A stretch of 64,000 bases of DNA from Linyphia triangularis (GCA_963978545.1 OZ021725.1:6859176-6923175); one strand, 5' to 3'. Counted from the first letter of the stretch, positions 1 to 11,738 are shown. The notes: generated from the letters alone by a model not told the origin. Translations and numbers: made by a program.

Positions 1-574
1 TTAAAATAACACGAAATTTTAATTCTTTTCAAAATGCTCCTCGCGACACAATATTTTGACGAACATGAAAGAAAAATTTGAAGTTGTTTATCAATATATT
101 ATAAATATTTCCAAACATGCTTTTATCTTTAGGTGCAGTAGTTGAACAGAAATAAAATTTCAAACTTGGTGCCAGTGATTTCTCATTAAAAAATGCACAT
201 ACTTCAAATTCCCAACATGAAAAAAAATATAAAAAATTATGTGACATAAAAAAGCATGTGTAAATTTCTTTATAGAACATTAAAAATTATTAATACAAAA
301 AAATTAGGTGGATTTATCAAAAAATGAATCGCAAGGAGCTTTTTGAACATAAGTAAAATGGGAAAAAGCGAAGCTGAGAAAAACGCATTTTTAGCCTTTG
401 TCAACAAGTGTGCGATGCGTTAAAATAGTTAGTTAAAATAAAGATTTTACCACTTAAAATCATCGGATTTCAAAAATTCAAACGCGAATTTAAAGCTAGT
501 GGCATAAGCAATTTTTATAGAATGAAAACAAAAAATGTCATTTTTGGTGATTTCAGTGTCCCATGTCCCCTTAA
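1..574 (-). mobile_element. TTAA-flanked MITE family A, copy 4 (cut by window edge)
   Basis: Part of a ~725-bp repeat present three more times (8783-9510, 36216-36942, 39232-39958). Its one visible end reads GTGTCCCATGTCCCC followed by TTAA at 571-574. TTAA target sites suggest a non-autonomous piggyBac-type element. The 83-codon frame inside is shared by copies but has no recognisable domain. Lies in a fibulin intron. Confidence 0.8.
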
Positions 575-575
575 G

Positions 576-1350
576 GATAGTGTTTTTACTTTCAATTACC
601 CATATGTATACATTAGGTAATGAAAGTATAGCATTCGGTAAACAACAACAAATATCGATATTTTTGCATTTCTCCACGTTTTGAAACATCCTGATTTCAC
701 AAAAAGTTATCTAGAAAAAATGTCTTTCTGTGTGTCTGTGTCTACTATGTCAGCGTGACTCCCGAACAAATTGACCCACGATGTTCAAATTTGGTGTGCT
801 GATTGGTTGTGGATCAAGGACCTACCATTAACGTTTTCGTCGAAGTCGCGCATGCGCTTAAGGTAGCTGCTATTGAAAAAATCATGTTTTTCCATGATTG
901 CTAAAATACGGCTCTAACGATTTTGATCAAAATCGCTGAGGTGATGCCTCTTAAGGTGTTCTAAACATCCCCACCTGCGAAATTTCCAAAAAAATTCTTT
1001 AATGGTGTAAACAGTTGAAAAACGAATGCCTTCAACTCAGAGTTCTCTTTGCATAAACATAGCTTGTCAACGATCGTCTTTTCTCCTCTTCTCAGTTTCA
1101 CTTATAAGAAAAGATAATATAAGAACTATCGAAAAGTATATCGCCAAAATTCCCACTTTGGCGAAGGTTTTTTTTTTTTAATTTATTTTTCCAAAGACCC
1201 TTATTACAATTATTGCAAAAAATATCGCCGAACTGGCCATTTTTTCTAAACGAACGGTGGAAATATTAAAACAGTAAATAACACAAATTAACGTCAGTAA
1301 TATAGTGTAATTGAAAGTTGTGCGATGTTCCACACCCCTAGTTTCAGTAT
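576..1350 (-). mobile_element. Dispersed repeat family B, copy 1
   Basis: Matches copies near 16.5, 30.8, 42.4, 45 and 50.1 kb. In element orientation it opens with an ACTAGGGGTGTGGAACATCG-like start and ends in a GGTAATTGAAAGTAAAAA-like 3' end. A subterminal inverted repeat (ACTTTCAATTAC near the start, GTAATTGAAAGT near the end) and a 3' hairpin are visible. No coding capacity. Superfamily not assigned. Confidence 0.65.
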
Positions 1351-1422
1351 AATGCAGTCTTTCAATTTTGAATAAAGCTTTAGTTTTTTTTTCTTTGATA
1401 AGAAGTAGGACAAATAAAATCT

Positions 1423-1883
1423 GTCACATGTAGACATCCACGGAAATGAATTGGCTGACACTCTTGCTAAGGAGGGACTAGAACACCCTGTCCTCTCTAC
1501 TCAAGAACTCACATATCAAGAGTTATACTCAAAGGAAATAGCTCAAAATAAAGCGGCATATACCTCCGTCTCACGAATGGTATAAAGCCAAAAAGCCAGG
1601 ACACTCCCTATCTCTTCCTTGTGATAGGCACACCAATACCCGTCTGTCCCGACTTGCTAGTGGTCACCTTAAAGGCCTCACATATTCTGGGGGAAGCAAA
1701 AATTTTCCTCTTTGCCCTAAATGCCAAAAAGAACAGGCATCACCTCAACACATTTTGGACTGCCTTGGACTGGACATTTATAACTGTCCACAACTAGTGT
1801 CAGACTTCATTAATGTCAATTTCTTCACTGATATTGTCTGACCTCGTCAGACAAAAGGGAGATTAGAAACAACAACAACAACA
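1423..1883 (+). mobile_element. 5'-truncated LINE (I/R1-type, RNase H end), copy K1
   Basis: A non-LTR retrotransposon 3' end. It encodes the end of a C-terminal RNase H (VDIHGNELADTLAKE) followed by the C-terminal region, interrupted by stops, and ends in (AAC)n. A 13-bp duplication ACAAATAAAATCT flanks it at 1410-1422 and 1884-1896. Near-identical to the copy at 46961-47708. Dead copy. Confidence 0.8.
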
Positions 1884-1896
1884 ACAAATAAAATCT

Positions 1897-2285
1897 ACGT
1901 GAATAAAATAAATATAGTTTGCATTTTGAGGTAAATATTGCGATATCATGCTTTTCTTCTATCCCTTAATTTTTATTATTTTCTTAAATTTTGTCCAATT
2001 TTGCTTCAAATTAGCCCCATAAAGAGTAAAAGAAAATACGTTGTCCAAAGTTTTAAATAATTTTTATCTTTCTCCATAATGATGGTCATATTTTAAATTA
2101 TTGACAGCATTAGTGAACTGATTTTAAATGAGAACGCGTTCAAATTTTTTTTTTTTTTTTTAATTTATGTTCTTTGTCAATCAGTACCAAATCATGTAAT
2201 CAATATCTGGTATCTCATTTTTTTGATTTGTGAAATTTTTCAGTGGGGCACAATTTTGTGGCTAATAAATATTACTAATGCTCAC
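1897..2285. other. Fibulin intron, AT-rich, nothing recognised
   Basis: AT-rich intronic sequence between LINE copy K1 and the fibulin exon, with a poly(T) run near 2147-2162. No repeat family or exon recognised. Confidence 0.5.
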
Positions 2286-2444
2286 CTATGCATGTGGCCG
2301 TGGGAGTGTAGAAGACAAATCCTTGGCGACATTTGGCAGTGGTGTTGCTGCTTTGAGGTGCGGTTGTGCAAACGAAAGAACCCTTGCTGTTAACGCACAA
2401 TTGACCCTGGGGACACACGCCAGGGAAAAGGCACTCGTCCACGT
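2286..2444 (-). CDS. FBLN1: Fibulin-1-like gene, calcium-binding EGF exon (third EGF)
   Basis: 159-bp internal exon, phase 1 at both ends, between acceptor TTCCAG and donor GTGAGC. It encodes one EGF-like module starting DVDECLFPGVC. D-V-D-E-C is the calcium-binding signature, and CVNSKGSFVC has the hydroxylatable Asn and the aromatic residue typical of cbEGF. The segment between the fourth and fifth cysteines is enlarged, as in several fibulin-1 EGF modules. In minus-strand order it follows the exon at 6868-7032 and is the last one inside the window; the rest of the protein (further EGFs and the fibulin C-terminal module) must lie left of position 1. Secreted, extracellular-matrix role known from the family. 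The fibulin assignment rests on the combined six-exon architecture. Confidence 0.85.
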   Translation of the reverse strand, partial: TWTSAFSLACVPRVNCALTARVLSFAQPHLKAATPLPNVAKDLSSTLPRPHA

Positions 2445-2467
2445 CTGGAATACAAAAATAACTAAAA

Positions 2468-3376
2468 CTATACTAAACTTCACCTTAACTTAACATCACT
2501 CATACGTTAGATCTTCACCGTGCTCATAGGCTATTCATCCATTTTGGCGGTGTGAAGGCACACTGGGAAGCTCAGCCCAGCAACCCTGTAGAGAAGAAAA
2601 GGCTATAATAGACTGCGAGGCGACTGCAATTTTTGGACCCCATCAAACATCATTCTGAATTTTTTATAGAAATTGGAGAAAAGCAAGTAGATTACGAATC
2701 CACTGGTCTGCCGTGGCAAAATGGCAGAAACTGGTCAAAAATCGACTTTTAATAAGTTGAACTAAATCCCGTTGCCAAATGCGACACAACTTGACAAATA
2801 ATGAGCATTTTTTTGTATTTGGTTACCCTCACTCTTTAATTTTCAATTAAGAAGGTAGTATACGATTCGGATGTGTGGCTATGACTTACTTGCATCTTTC
2901 ACAAATGAGCCAAATCGGCAATAAACATTACGTCACTGATGACATAACTGATGTCGCCAATTTTGCTTACTTTTAAAAAATACAAGTTTTACGAGCCAGA
3001 GATCAAAAATCGTTTCCGCTTTTTCTTTTTGAAAATCAAAATGCAGTGAGTTGCCAGACGAAAAAGTTTGTTCTCTTTTTGGCAAGTTATGACATATTTG
3101 GCAATCGGATTTTACTTCAACTCATTCCAAGTTGATTTTTGATCAGTTTCGGTCATTTTTGTCACGGCAGACTAATGGATTCGTAATCTACTCACTTTTC
3201 TCCAATTCCTATAAAAAATTCAGAATGATGTTTGAGGGGATCCAAAAATTGCAGTCGCCTCTCGGACTACAAGGTTTGGTGAGCATTAGGCCTTCACACA
3301 GCTAAAATGGATGAATTGCCTTTGTGCACGGTGAAGATCTACCGTCTAAGTGATGTTAAGGTGGAGCTTAGTATAG
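2468..3376. mobile_element. Fold-back MITE family D, copy 1, split by a family C element
   Basis: The two arms (2468-2606 and 3273-3376) are the halves of the ~245-bp palindromic element seen intact at 5517-5765. They have diverged more than other copies, and a family C MITE sits at the centre, so D was here first. Confidence 0.75.
2609..3270. mobile_element. Fold-back MITE family C, copy 1 (nested in D1)
   Basis: ~660-bp palindromic MITE. Ends carry GAGGCGACTGCAATTTTTGG and its complement, with arms of roughly 200 bp or more that also match the other C copies. TA at the junctions suggests a mariner-type mover. Non-coding. Confidence 0.8.
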
Positions 3377-3743
3377 TAGATAATGAACCATTTGATACTA
3401 CTCTTTACTTTCATACAAATTTCAGAGGTTTGTCACTATTAAAAAGCAGTTATTTAACTTACGGTAAATTTGGTTGTGTAATTTTGCGTGAGACGGGTAC
3501 TAGATAAAAACCACCAAATTGAAGCGATAACTCATCCAAACTAACAACCTTCAAATCTTTTATAATTCATATAACACACCGTTTAGGACTGCTATAGAAA
3601 CTGTATAACAAACCGTAAACATTGGCGGTTCATTTATGCTTAATTTAAACATGTAAATATTTAGGCTTGGAGCCAACTGGTACCCGTCTAACAGGAGAGT
3701 TAGTTGGAACACCTGATCGGAACAGAATGAACTTCAAATATAT

Positions 3744-4404
3744 TGTTGCTTTGATGGATTCGAAATATTCAAAGCCAAAGAAGATAAAAACTTGCAGAAA
3801 TTTATTCCGAAATAACTCTTCGCAGATTCTCTTACAACTCCAGAACTTCTCGTTCTAGTAGACTCAATACAGCTCTTTACACGACAATAGAGCACAACAG
3901 CAGTTAAAAACTACACAACTGCTAAAATCGTCGCACAAGACAATGCAATACAGTTCGGTTTTAGAACTACTCTGAATGCTCACTGAGAGACAACCAACTC
4001 AGTAACTCCAGTCAACTAACTAACCCAACTCATGGCCTGGCTTATATAGGAAAGTCAATCCTTCTTGAATCTTCTAGAGATAGAAATTTGGAGGACTTTC
4101 CAGATCGTAGTCGAAAAGCCCTGTACATGGAGACCGAAAATGTCACCAAAACCGTCGCCAACTTGGCTCTATCTCGCCAATTTCGCGAGATTGCCATTAC
4201 CATTATGTTAAATGTCCTGCTCCTTGTAAAACTCGCTTCCCAGCGTTATCTCCGTAAAACTCGTTATCAAGCATTAATAGACACACTGCAGGGAAGCAAA
4301 GTAAAGACGAACTATTGCACTGCCTTATGCGAAATGTACATAAATTGTCCTTTTTACATAATTAATGCTACGAAATATTTACAAATACACAGAAATTCGT
4401 AACA
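3744..4404 (+). mobile_element. Solo LTR, copy 1
   Basis: 661-bp block starting TGTTGC and ending AACA, flanked on both sides by ATAT (3740-3743, 4405-4408). A paralogous block lies at 6083-6775. TG...CA ends, a 4-bp duplication and an internal TTATATAGGA TATA-like box fit a Ty3/gypsy-type LTR. No internal retroviral-type genes lie beside it. Confidence 0.7.
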
Positions 4405-4806
4405 ATATTATTTGAATGGCGAGAATTTGGATTAATTGCTGTTTGTAGTGATGATACCTTTTCGGGTTGGTCTAGCTACTTTGATGAAGTCTAGACTTTC
4501 TTATTCGAATGGAAGGACATAAAAAAAAAAAAAAAAAAATTCACGAACGTTTGCAATGAGAGGATGCATTGTCGGTAAAATTTCCTTCGTGATTATTCGT
4601 GTTTCTGGTTTTTAATAAACATTTTCATTTATTGTGTTGTATGTGTATATCACAACCTTTCATGTATCTACATTCTACATGCAATTTCAGAATGGTGTTC
4701 CATTTCGTAACAGAATCTATTGCCGAATATCGGCTAAAACTACGAATCATTTTCAATTCAAATAAACATGTCTTAAATCGTTAACATGCGTATCAACTCT
4801 TAACTG

Positions 4807-4978
4807 GCCGACCAAACGGTATAGTGGTTAGCGTGCTAGCTTCTAGACCGCGAGGTTGCGAGTCCCGTGTTAGGCATGGGTGTTTGTAAATGTATGTTGG
4901 TTTGTCAAATGACGAATGTTTCGGCGCATTATAGCCCTCGTGTTGCTGACGGCGCCAGATAATCTGAAAACAACCAAC
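4807..4978 (+). mobile_element. tRNA-derived SINE family E, copy 1
   Basis: Head is tRNA-like with an A box (TATAGTGGTTAGCGTG) and a B box (slightly decayed here; GGTTCGAGTCC in other copies). The body ends in CCAACCAACC-type repeats. A 13-bp duplication CAACTCTTAACTG flanks it at 4794-4806 and 4979-4991. Eight copies occur in the window. Confidence 0.9.
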
Positions 4979-5310
4979 CAACTCTTAACTGTAGGATCTA
5001 GAAGTAGCACTTTTTACAAATTTAACTGTAGCATCTGAAGTACAGCTGATTTTGGTATAGTTTAAATACTCGGAGGACGGCTGATTTCTCCTTTTCTTAC
5101 TGATATATTTGAGTATAATTTTTGACGAGTAGAATTTTCAGGAAAAATACTTTTCTGACTTTAGAAAAATATTACAACTAACCCCGCGTACGAGGCAAGT
5201 TGTAATAGTTATAAGAGCAAGTCGTAACAAAGGTTAAAAATGAGAAAACCTTAGAAGAAACTGATTCATTTACCTTTAGGGTGGGAACTATATCAATTTA
5301 ATCTCCTCAT

Positions 5311-5455
5311 CTACAACGAGTCATCAGAATCGCAATTCTGACAAACAAATCGTGATTCTCCACGAGTGCAGACTTTATGAGCCCGCCCTTCACAATTTTT
5401 GCATTTCATTCACTTTTCATTTGATTGCCTCTTCAAAATCACAGCATGACAAACA
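5311..5455 (-). pseudogene. DDE_1/pogo-type transposase C-terminal zinc-finger remnant
   Basis: Minus-strand reading gives a cysteine/histidine cluster, CLSC then after a one-base frameshift CKNCEGRAHKVC and FVCQNCDSDD, then a stop at 5311. The C-x2-C ... AH-x2-C ... FVC-x2-C arrangement is the PHD-like tail that ends many pogo/Tigger-type (DDE_1) transposases. No catalytic core is visible. The assignment is by motif pattern only. The surrounding 5160-5500 is otherwise unassigned. Confidence 0.45.
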
Positions 5456-5516
5456 TTTCGTCCACTTCAGATTCATTGTCGAGTTGATGATGCTATAAAT
5501 TCATTCTTCTATCCGC

Positions 5517-5765
5517 CTATACTAAACTTCAACTTAACTAGACATCACTTAGACGGTAGATCGTGACAGTGCTCATAGGTATTTAATCCATTTTGGCGGC
5601 GTGAAAGCATAATGTTCGCCAAACCACAACCCTCTGTAGAGAACAAAAGGCTGTAAGGTTTGGCGAGAATTATGTCTTCACTCCGCCAAAATGGATTAAA
5701 TACCTATGAGCACTGTCACGATCTACCGTCTAAGTGATGTCTAGTTAAGTTGAAGTTTAGTATAG
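5517..5765. mobile_element. Fold-back MITE family D, copy 2
   Basis: About 249 bp forming a near-perfect hairpin. CTATACTAAACTTCAACTTA at the left returns as its complement at the right; arms of ~115 bp are joined by ACAACCCTCTGTAGAGAACA-like spacer. Ends at TA. Same family at 2468, 14093, 20822, 22747 and 38096. Confidence 0.9.
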
Positions 5766-6082
5766 TCCTACCATGTTATAACAAGCCCAAACATTTTTGT
5801 TACAACTGAACCCAAACGCTACCGTCCTTTTAAAAACGCCATACCACGAGTTTCTTTAACTCTATTTTTCTTATAACGCGTTCCATTTTAAAATGGTATT
5901 TTGTTTCGACGATTAATTGTTATCAACAGCAAATGATTTCAAAAATTCTGGAGAATCAAAAAATTACTAACCTCGTCAAAAAAAAAAAAAAACATAGTTC
6001 AAAAATTTTTAAGCTGCGTTCAATATTAACTCCTATTGTTTTGTGTGCTTGTTCAACACTACACGTATACGTCTAATAATAT

Positions 6083-6775
6083 TGTTGCGTGGATGGGTTC
6101 GAAAGATTTGAAGTCAAAGCAGATTAACACTTGCAGAAATTTATTCCGATATACTCCTCGCAATTACTTTTACAAAACCTGAACTTCTCGTTCTAGAAGA
6201 CTCAATACAGCTTTTTACACAATAATAGAGCTCAAACAGCAGTTAAAAAAATACTTCACAACTGCTACAAATCACCGCAAAAGACAATGCAATACAGTTC
6301 GCTTTAGAACTACTCTGAATGCTCACTGAGAGACATCTAACTCAGTATCTCAACTCAGTAATTCCAGTCAACTATACTGACTCAACTAACTCCACTCACT
6401 GCCGTCCTTATATAGGAAGTCATTACTTTGTGAATCTTCTAGAGATAGAAATTTGGAGGACTTTCCAGATCGTAGTCGAAAAGTCCTATACATGTACATG
6501 GGGACCGAAAAAGTCGCCAAAACCGTCGCCAACTTGGCTCTATCTCACCAATTTGGCGAGATTGCCATTACCATAATGTTAAATGGTCTGCTCCTTGTAA
6601 AACTCGCTTCCCAGCATTATCTCTATAAAACTCGTTTTCAAGCATTAAGGGTCACATTGCAGGGAAGCAAAGACAAACGAACTCTTGCACTGCCTTATGC
6701 GAAGTGCACATAAATTTATCTTTTTTACATAATTAATGCTGCGAAATATTTACAAATATACAGAAATTCGTAACA
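6083..6775 (+). mobile_element. Solo LTR, copy 2
   Basis: 693-bp relative of the LTR at 3744-4404, same orientation, TGTTGC...AACA ends. Flanks are ATAT on the left and GTAT on the right (one mismatch). Each LTR has its own small duplication, which argues for two solo LTRs rather than one element with replaced interior. Confidence 0.65.
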
Positions 6776-6867
6776 GTATGGATCCTGGAGTCATATGGTG
6801 ATTTCAACAAAAGTTATTTGGTGTGTTACAACTGACCCCTGTTACTTCTAGACCCCGATCTACTCAC

Positions 6868-7032
6868 CGTCACACGTGCGCTTGTCCGGATTGAATGCGT
6901 ATCCTGGAGGGCACTGGACCGCCGGCCTCTGCGTGACTGCTTTCTCAAGGCACTGGAATCCGCCCACGCTGTTGATGCACGTCTCGGTCAAAGGGTTGCA
7001 GGAATGGGTACCCATCACACACTCGTTCACAT
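6868..7032 (-). CDS. FBLN1: Fibulin-1-like gene, calcium-binding EGF exon (second EGF)
   Basis: 165-bp exon, phase 1-1, between acceptor CATTGTAG and donor GTGAGTAG. It encodes a cbEGF module beginning DVNECVMGTHSC, with CINSVGGFQC carrying the Asn-hydroxylation pattern, and ending GYAFNPDKRTC. As with the module at 2286-2444, the region between cysteines 4 and 5 is long (LEKAVTQRPAVQ), a feature of fibulin-1 modules. It follows the non-calcium EGF exon (9553-9675) in transcript order, as the second EGF follows the first in fibulin-1. Secreted matrix protein; calcium binding stiffens the EGF array. Confidence 0.87.
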
Positions 7033-7084
7033 CTACAATGATAAGAACAATTTACACTGAAAGGACCCGCCTAACTGTACATTA

Positions 7085-7350
7085 AGGGCCTTCTTTTACA
7101 GAGCCACTCAACCAGCTTCAGTCGCTCAGACAAGCCATTTGAAGCGAAACATTCAATCTTGTGGAGCTTATTATAGAGGACCATCAATGCTGGGGCTATG
7201 GGTTGTGTCTGTCGCTTGTGGCGATCAGACCCTAAGATGCAATGCTATGGAGCTAATTATGTTGTGCCACAGCAAAGGTCAACCCGGGCGTATTTAATGT
7301 GGCGAACGCGAGCCACATAAGTGGCTCTGTATAATAAGGGCCTAACAGTA
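7085..7350. mobile_element. MITE family I, copy 1
   Basis: ~260-bp element with inverted ends AGGGCCTT(A/C)TT...TACAGAGCCACT and AGTGGCTCTGTATAATAAGG. Copies at 8521, 18474 and 34688. Flanks AACTGTACATT (left) and AACAGTACATT (right) may be an imperfect 11-bp duplication, which would suit a MULE-like mover; unproven. Confidence 0.65.
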
Positions 7351-7888
7351 CATTGTTACATTTTTTTTTTTTAACAAAATCGACCGGTGCATAGGTTTGG
7401 TACTACAACGTGTACAAGCACACAAACCAGGTAAAGATTTAAGTCATATATATCTTAGAATGCAGCTTGACAAACTCCATCACAATGCACAATTACAATG
7501 TAAGAAATTCTTTCACCAATTTTCCAAAAGACACAAGTAGAATTGTAGCAGTCGTCACTATCACTAAAATGTCACTGCTACACTCGTTTTTGTGTTGGTA
7601 CGTCAGGTCCCGATACTTTAAATTTACAATGTGACAACATTTAATAAACGAAACCTCTCCCTTTTAATAACGTACAAAAACAAAAAACCTACCCAATTTC
7701 TGTTTTCTACAAAACGAAAATGTCCCAAAATTGCAGAGATTGGCCACCAATTTCAAGTTTTGTCTAGGAATTTTGACCTCGAGCATTTACTGAGCTTCCC
7801 TACAAGTTTCAACATTAGTGTTTTATAGAAGCTACAAATCCAAACGGTGCTATATGCATTTTAGGCCTATAGGAACAAGACACTTCTA

Positions 7889-8120
7889 GGTCACTTTCTA
7901 ACAAACTAACGAAATGGTCATTTGTCTGTATTCTCAACCATTCATATAACATTATATGGGAGATTTCTTCCAGGTCACTTTCTAACAAACTAAGGAAGTG
8001 GTAATTTGTCTGCATTCTCAACCATTCATATAACATTATACGTGAGATTCCTTCTGGGTCTCTTTCTAACAAACTAACAAAGGTGGTCATTTGTCGATAT
8101 TATACGGGAGATTTCCCTTA
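7889..8120. repeat. 84-bp tandem repeat, ~2.8 copies
   Basis: GGTCACTTTCTAACAAACTA recurs at 7889, 7973 and 8057 (third copy GGTCTC), each followed by CATTCATATAACATTATA-like sequence in the first two units. Intronic, non-coding. Confidence 0.85.
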
Positions 8121-8520
8121 TTAATGATATGTAAGGACATTATAAAGCTTTCCATTACGCAAATTCCATGGGGACTGAATTCTGTGAAGTCGTCAAGAAA
8201 GGTTCTGATTTTATGAAAATGTTTTCCATCGGAGGACGCTACCTTAACTTGCGCGTTATTTCAAATAAACTGTCAAGATAAAAAAAAAAAAAAATATTTT
8301 TAATGCTCTCAGCCTCAATACCATTTGAATGCAGGTAAGTTTTGCAATGATTATATTATAAAGATCAATCAAATAACATCTCTAGTGATAACTTACTTAT
8401 ACTTATATTTGTAACTTAGCTTTATAAACATAGAGTCAAGAGAAAAAAACTCAACAATGCAACTCTTTCAACAACCGAAAGAATTCCACTTTGAAAAGCT
8501 AAAGTTGTTGTTTCAAAATG

Positions 8521-8785
8521 AATAGGGCCTTATTATACAAAACCACTCGAGTGGCGAAAGCACGCCACCGCTTCTGGCCACTGCTACTGCTCAGTAAAAT
8601 AAGTTCCATAGAATTACATATGTTTCGCTTAGGGTCTGAGCGCCACAAGCCACAGATGCAACCTCTAGTCACAGCCGTGTCCCAGTATAATAAGCTCCAC
8701 AGAATTACATGTTTCGCTTCGAGTGACTTGTCTGAGAGCGACTGAAGCGGTGGCGCTCAGGTGGCTCTGTATAATAAGACCTTTA
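8521..8785. mobile_element. MITE family I, copy 3 (right end hit by family A)
   Basis: Left end AGGGCCTTATTATACA at ~8523. The right end GGCTCTGTATAATAAG is immediately followed by the TTAA of the family A insertion, which therefore landed at this element's edge. Confidence 0.7.
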
Positions 8786-9510
8786 AGGGGACATGGGACA
8801 CTGAAATCACCAAAAATGACGTTTTTTGTTTTCATTCTATAAAAATTGCTTATGCCACTAGCTTTAATTTCGCGTTTGAATTTTTGAAATCCGATGATTT
8901 TAAGTGGTAAAATCTTTATTGTAACTAACTATTTTAACGCATCGCACACTTGTTGGCAAAGGCTAAAAATGCGTTTTTCTCAGCTTTGCTTTTTCCCATT
9001 TCACTTATGTTCGAAAAGCTCCTTGCGATTCATTTTTTGATAAATCCACCTAATTTTTTTGTATTAATAATTTTCAATGTACTATAAAGAAATTTACACA
9101 TGCTTTTTTATGTCACATAATTTTTTATATTTTTTTTCATGTTGGGAATTTGAAGTATGTGTATTTTTTAATGAGAAATCACTGGCGCCAAGTTTGAAAT
9201 TTTATTTCTGTTCAACTATTGCACCTAAAGATAAAAGCATGTTTGAAAATGTTTATAATATACTGATAAACAACTTCAAATTTTTCTTTCATGTTCGTCA
9301 AAATATTGTGTCGCGAGGAGCATTGTGAAAAAAAATTAAAATTTCGTGTTATTTTAATGCATTTTTCTCAATAATTTACTATCTATTTTATATTATCTGC
9401 TCAAATTGTGTTGTTTTGTTTAAAGTCACATCTTCTATGTGTATGCCAAATTTTATTTAATTCTTGGCAAAACTAAAGAATTTTGGCAAAAGTGTCCTAT
9501 GTCCCGTTAA
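8783..9510 (+). mobile_element. TTAA-flanked MITE family A, copy 1
   Basis: Complete 728-bp copy. TTAA at 8783-8786 and 9507-9510, inverted ends GGGGACATGGGACACT and AGTGTCCTATGTCCCG (last base mutated). Ends 42 bp before the fibulin EGF exon at 9553. Confidence 0.88.
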
Positions 9511-9552
9511 GCTTATTTTCATAATTATACCTTCTGATAGTAAAAACCTTAC

Positions 9553-9675
9553 CTTCACAGGTGTGAAGGTCCGAAGAGAGGGCGTAACCAGGATAACATG
9601 AACAGCGTACTGCATTCCCGATTTCCTCGCATTTTTGAGTGCATGGATTTCCAGCATCGCACCTATTGCTTCTGC
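9553..9675 (-). CDS. FBLN1: Fibulin-1-like gene, first (non-calcium) EGF exon
   Basis: 123-bp exon, phase 1-1, acceptor TTTGAAG, donor GTAAGG. It encodes an EGF module reading RSNRCDAGNPCTQKC, then CSCYPGYALSSDLHTC. It lacks the D-x-D/N-E-C calcium motif, as the first EGF of fibulin-1 does. The N-R-C...P-C-x2-x-C and C-S-C-(Y/F)-x-G-Y spacing is the best family clue in the window. Joined to the exon at 18152-18305 the junction codon is Gly (LGRSNRC); joined to 6868-7032 it gives EDVNEC-type continuity. Extracellular. Confidence 0.88.
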
Positions 9676-9818
9676 CTTCAAATGAAACGGAGAGGGATTG
9701 CATAGTTTTTAAAAAGATTCAGATAATTTTGATAGTAACAAGCAGTATCACTAAAAGATAGTTTCTACAATCGCTCCAGAAAACGAAATAGGTCAGAAAT
9801 TCTTAATGAACTTATATG

Positions 9819-10570
9819 CAGAGGTGTAGTGTAAAATAAAAAGGTATGGGAACGCTATGTCGCGTCGTTATAAACGTATACTTTTGGTTTTTTTCTGTTG
9901 GGAGAGGAGGGGGGGGGGGGGATTGAAATTTACAACTAAGAATAAATAACTTTCTTAATTTTACTTTAATAATCTCAAAACAGATAATGAGCTCCTCAAA
10001 ATTGAAAAGAAAAACATGTGTGTTTAGACTTTTTTATTTAAATATCTTTTTAAAACTATTAAATCATCTGGATTTTTTAACAATTGGCTTTGCACAGCCC
10101 ATTTTAACAGATTATTTGATACTTTATAAATGGATTAGAAGATATTTTCAAACATATTATTGATACAAATTTTAAGTAGATTTTTTGCAACAATTTTTAA
10201 ACAAATTATCTACAATTTATTTTAAACGGATTATTTACATGATTTCTTAAACAATTATCATTCAGAAAAATTTCCATAAGAGATCGAGTTTCGATTTTTC
10301 GAATGGCTATATGTGTGGGTTGCCGCGCCTTTTTCAAGTGTTTGCAAATTCTTGAACTTGCTTGCTCAGCTCTGAAGTTGCGGATCGAAAACGATGGTAT
10401 AGATCTCACGAAAGAACCGTTTCGTTTTCTTTCTTGACTGTGTGTTTAATGTCACGTAATAAAATAAAAAATTAAAAAAAAAAAAAAAAATAGGTGAGGG
10501 AACGCCGTTCCGCCTTCTTAAAAGGTAAAGGATCGCCGTTCCTACGCGTTCCCGCACCACTACACCCCTG
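9819..10570. mobile_element. hAT-type non-autonomous element
   Basis: 752 bp, inverted ends CAGAGGTGTAGTG and CACTACACCCCTG, flanked by a perfect 8-bp duplication CTTATATG (9811-9818, 10571-10578). Subterminal GGAACGC-type repeats are present at both sides. No transposase frame seen. Confidence 0.85.
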
Positions 10571-11215
10571 CTTATATGGATTCATGCATATACCATACTG
10601 GAAAACCTGTAGTGTACCTAAGCTGCTCAGTAACTTTTAAATTTAATTATTGTGCATGAATCATTTAAGTTAATCAACAGTTTAGGTACAATCCCAAGTT
10701 TTCTGATATGATATATGCATGAACCATACAGAACGTCCAGTGAAGAACTCTCTGATTTTAAAACTAAATAACTCCTAATTAAAGATCGATAGAAGAATGA
10801 AACGAAAAGTATAGTTATTTCGAAAGCTGGAAAAATCTGAAACGAAAGTTTCAAAATTAGTTACAAACGTTGGCAACAGATGGCGCTGCAGTTTCAAAAT
10901 TCTATAAATATGTTACCATTCATTTCAATGGGAAATATGCACCATTCATTGCAATCATACTAACTTCCTTTCACACTTAAATAGTGGAACGAACTAGGAA
11001 CTGATCGCTTTGAGCCTCAGAGCACTCTTTATTCATAAGAAATACATTCTACAGCGCCACCTTTTGTAAACATTGGTAACTAATTATGAAATTTAGATAA
11101 GCTTTTTACAGCTTTCAAAATTACTGTACAGAGTGTTTATAAAAGGTTGGACACATTTTGATGTTGAATAATTCATAAAATAATAAGGATATGAACAAAC
11201 TTATGGCATTTATAC

Positions 11216-11549
11216 CATCGATATAAATAAACAACTGGATAGACTGCTCCATTGTCAATGCAAAGAGAAAAACGCGCCGGGGATTGCGAAGCTGGTGGGA
11301 AGATTAACCAATCACAGTTCACATTTATAGTTGGATGGAAATGCGAAAAACCTTGTAAAGTGCTAGAGTTGATATTTTTTTGCACATTATTACTAATTAG
11401 GGTCTAACTATTAACATTTCTGCTGTACAACCCAAAATTTTATTTCCAATCCTCGGCAATCCGTATTTTTTATCCCACCAACGGCATCTGGCAACGGCTT
11501 CATTTTCCCAGCGTTAAGCAGTCTATCCAGTTGTTTATCTATATCGATG
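11216..11549. mobile_element. MITE family M, copy 1 (8-bp TSD)
   Basis: 334 bp, inverted ends CATCGATATAAATAAACAAC and its near-complement, perfect 8-bp duplication ATTTATAC (11208-11215, 11550-11557). Second copy, reverse orientation, at 38660-38996 with a different perfect duplication. Confidence 0.88.
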
Positions 11550-11738
11550 ATTTATACATAGAATAACTCATATATTTTCATTTATAGTGAAAGTTGACAG
11601 AGAAAATTCCCTTTTCCCATTTGAATATCATTTCTTTTGAAAATATCGTCTGCCCGTGTTATTAATTTTATGTTTTACTCTTTTCTTTTTTAAATAACGT
11701 CTGCTCACGTTTACTAATTACATGTTTTTCCCTCTTAG

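Noticed and set aside
4807..4880. Genuine tRNA gene
   Set aside because: A and B boxes fit, but the anticodon and acceptor stems do not pair well, the body and TSD define a SINE, and eight dispersed copies exist.
3744..6775. Full LTR retrotransposon bounded by the two LTRs
   Set aside because: Each LTR has its own small flanking duplication, sizes differ (661 and 693 bp), and the interval holds only a SINE, a MITE and a DNA-transposon remnant, with no gag-pol.
9077..9328. 83-codon frame (MYYKEIYTCFF...) repeated in all four family A copies
   Set aside because: It is shared because the repeats are near-identical. The frame is AT-driven, Phe/Asn/Lys-rich, with no domain; a non-autonomous element needs no protein.
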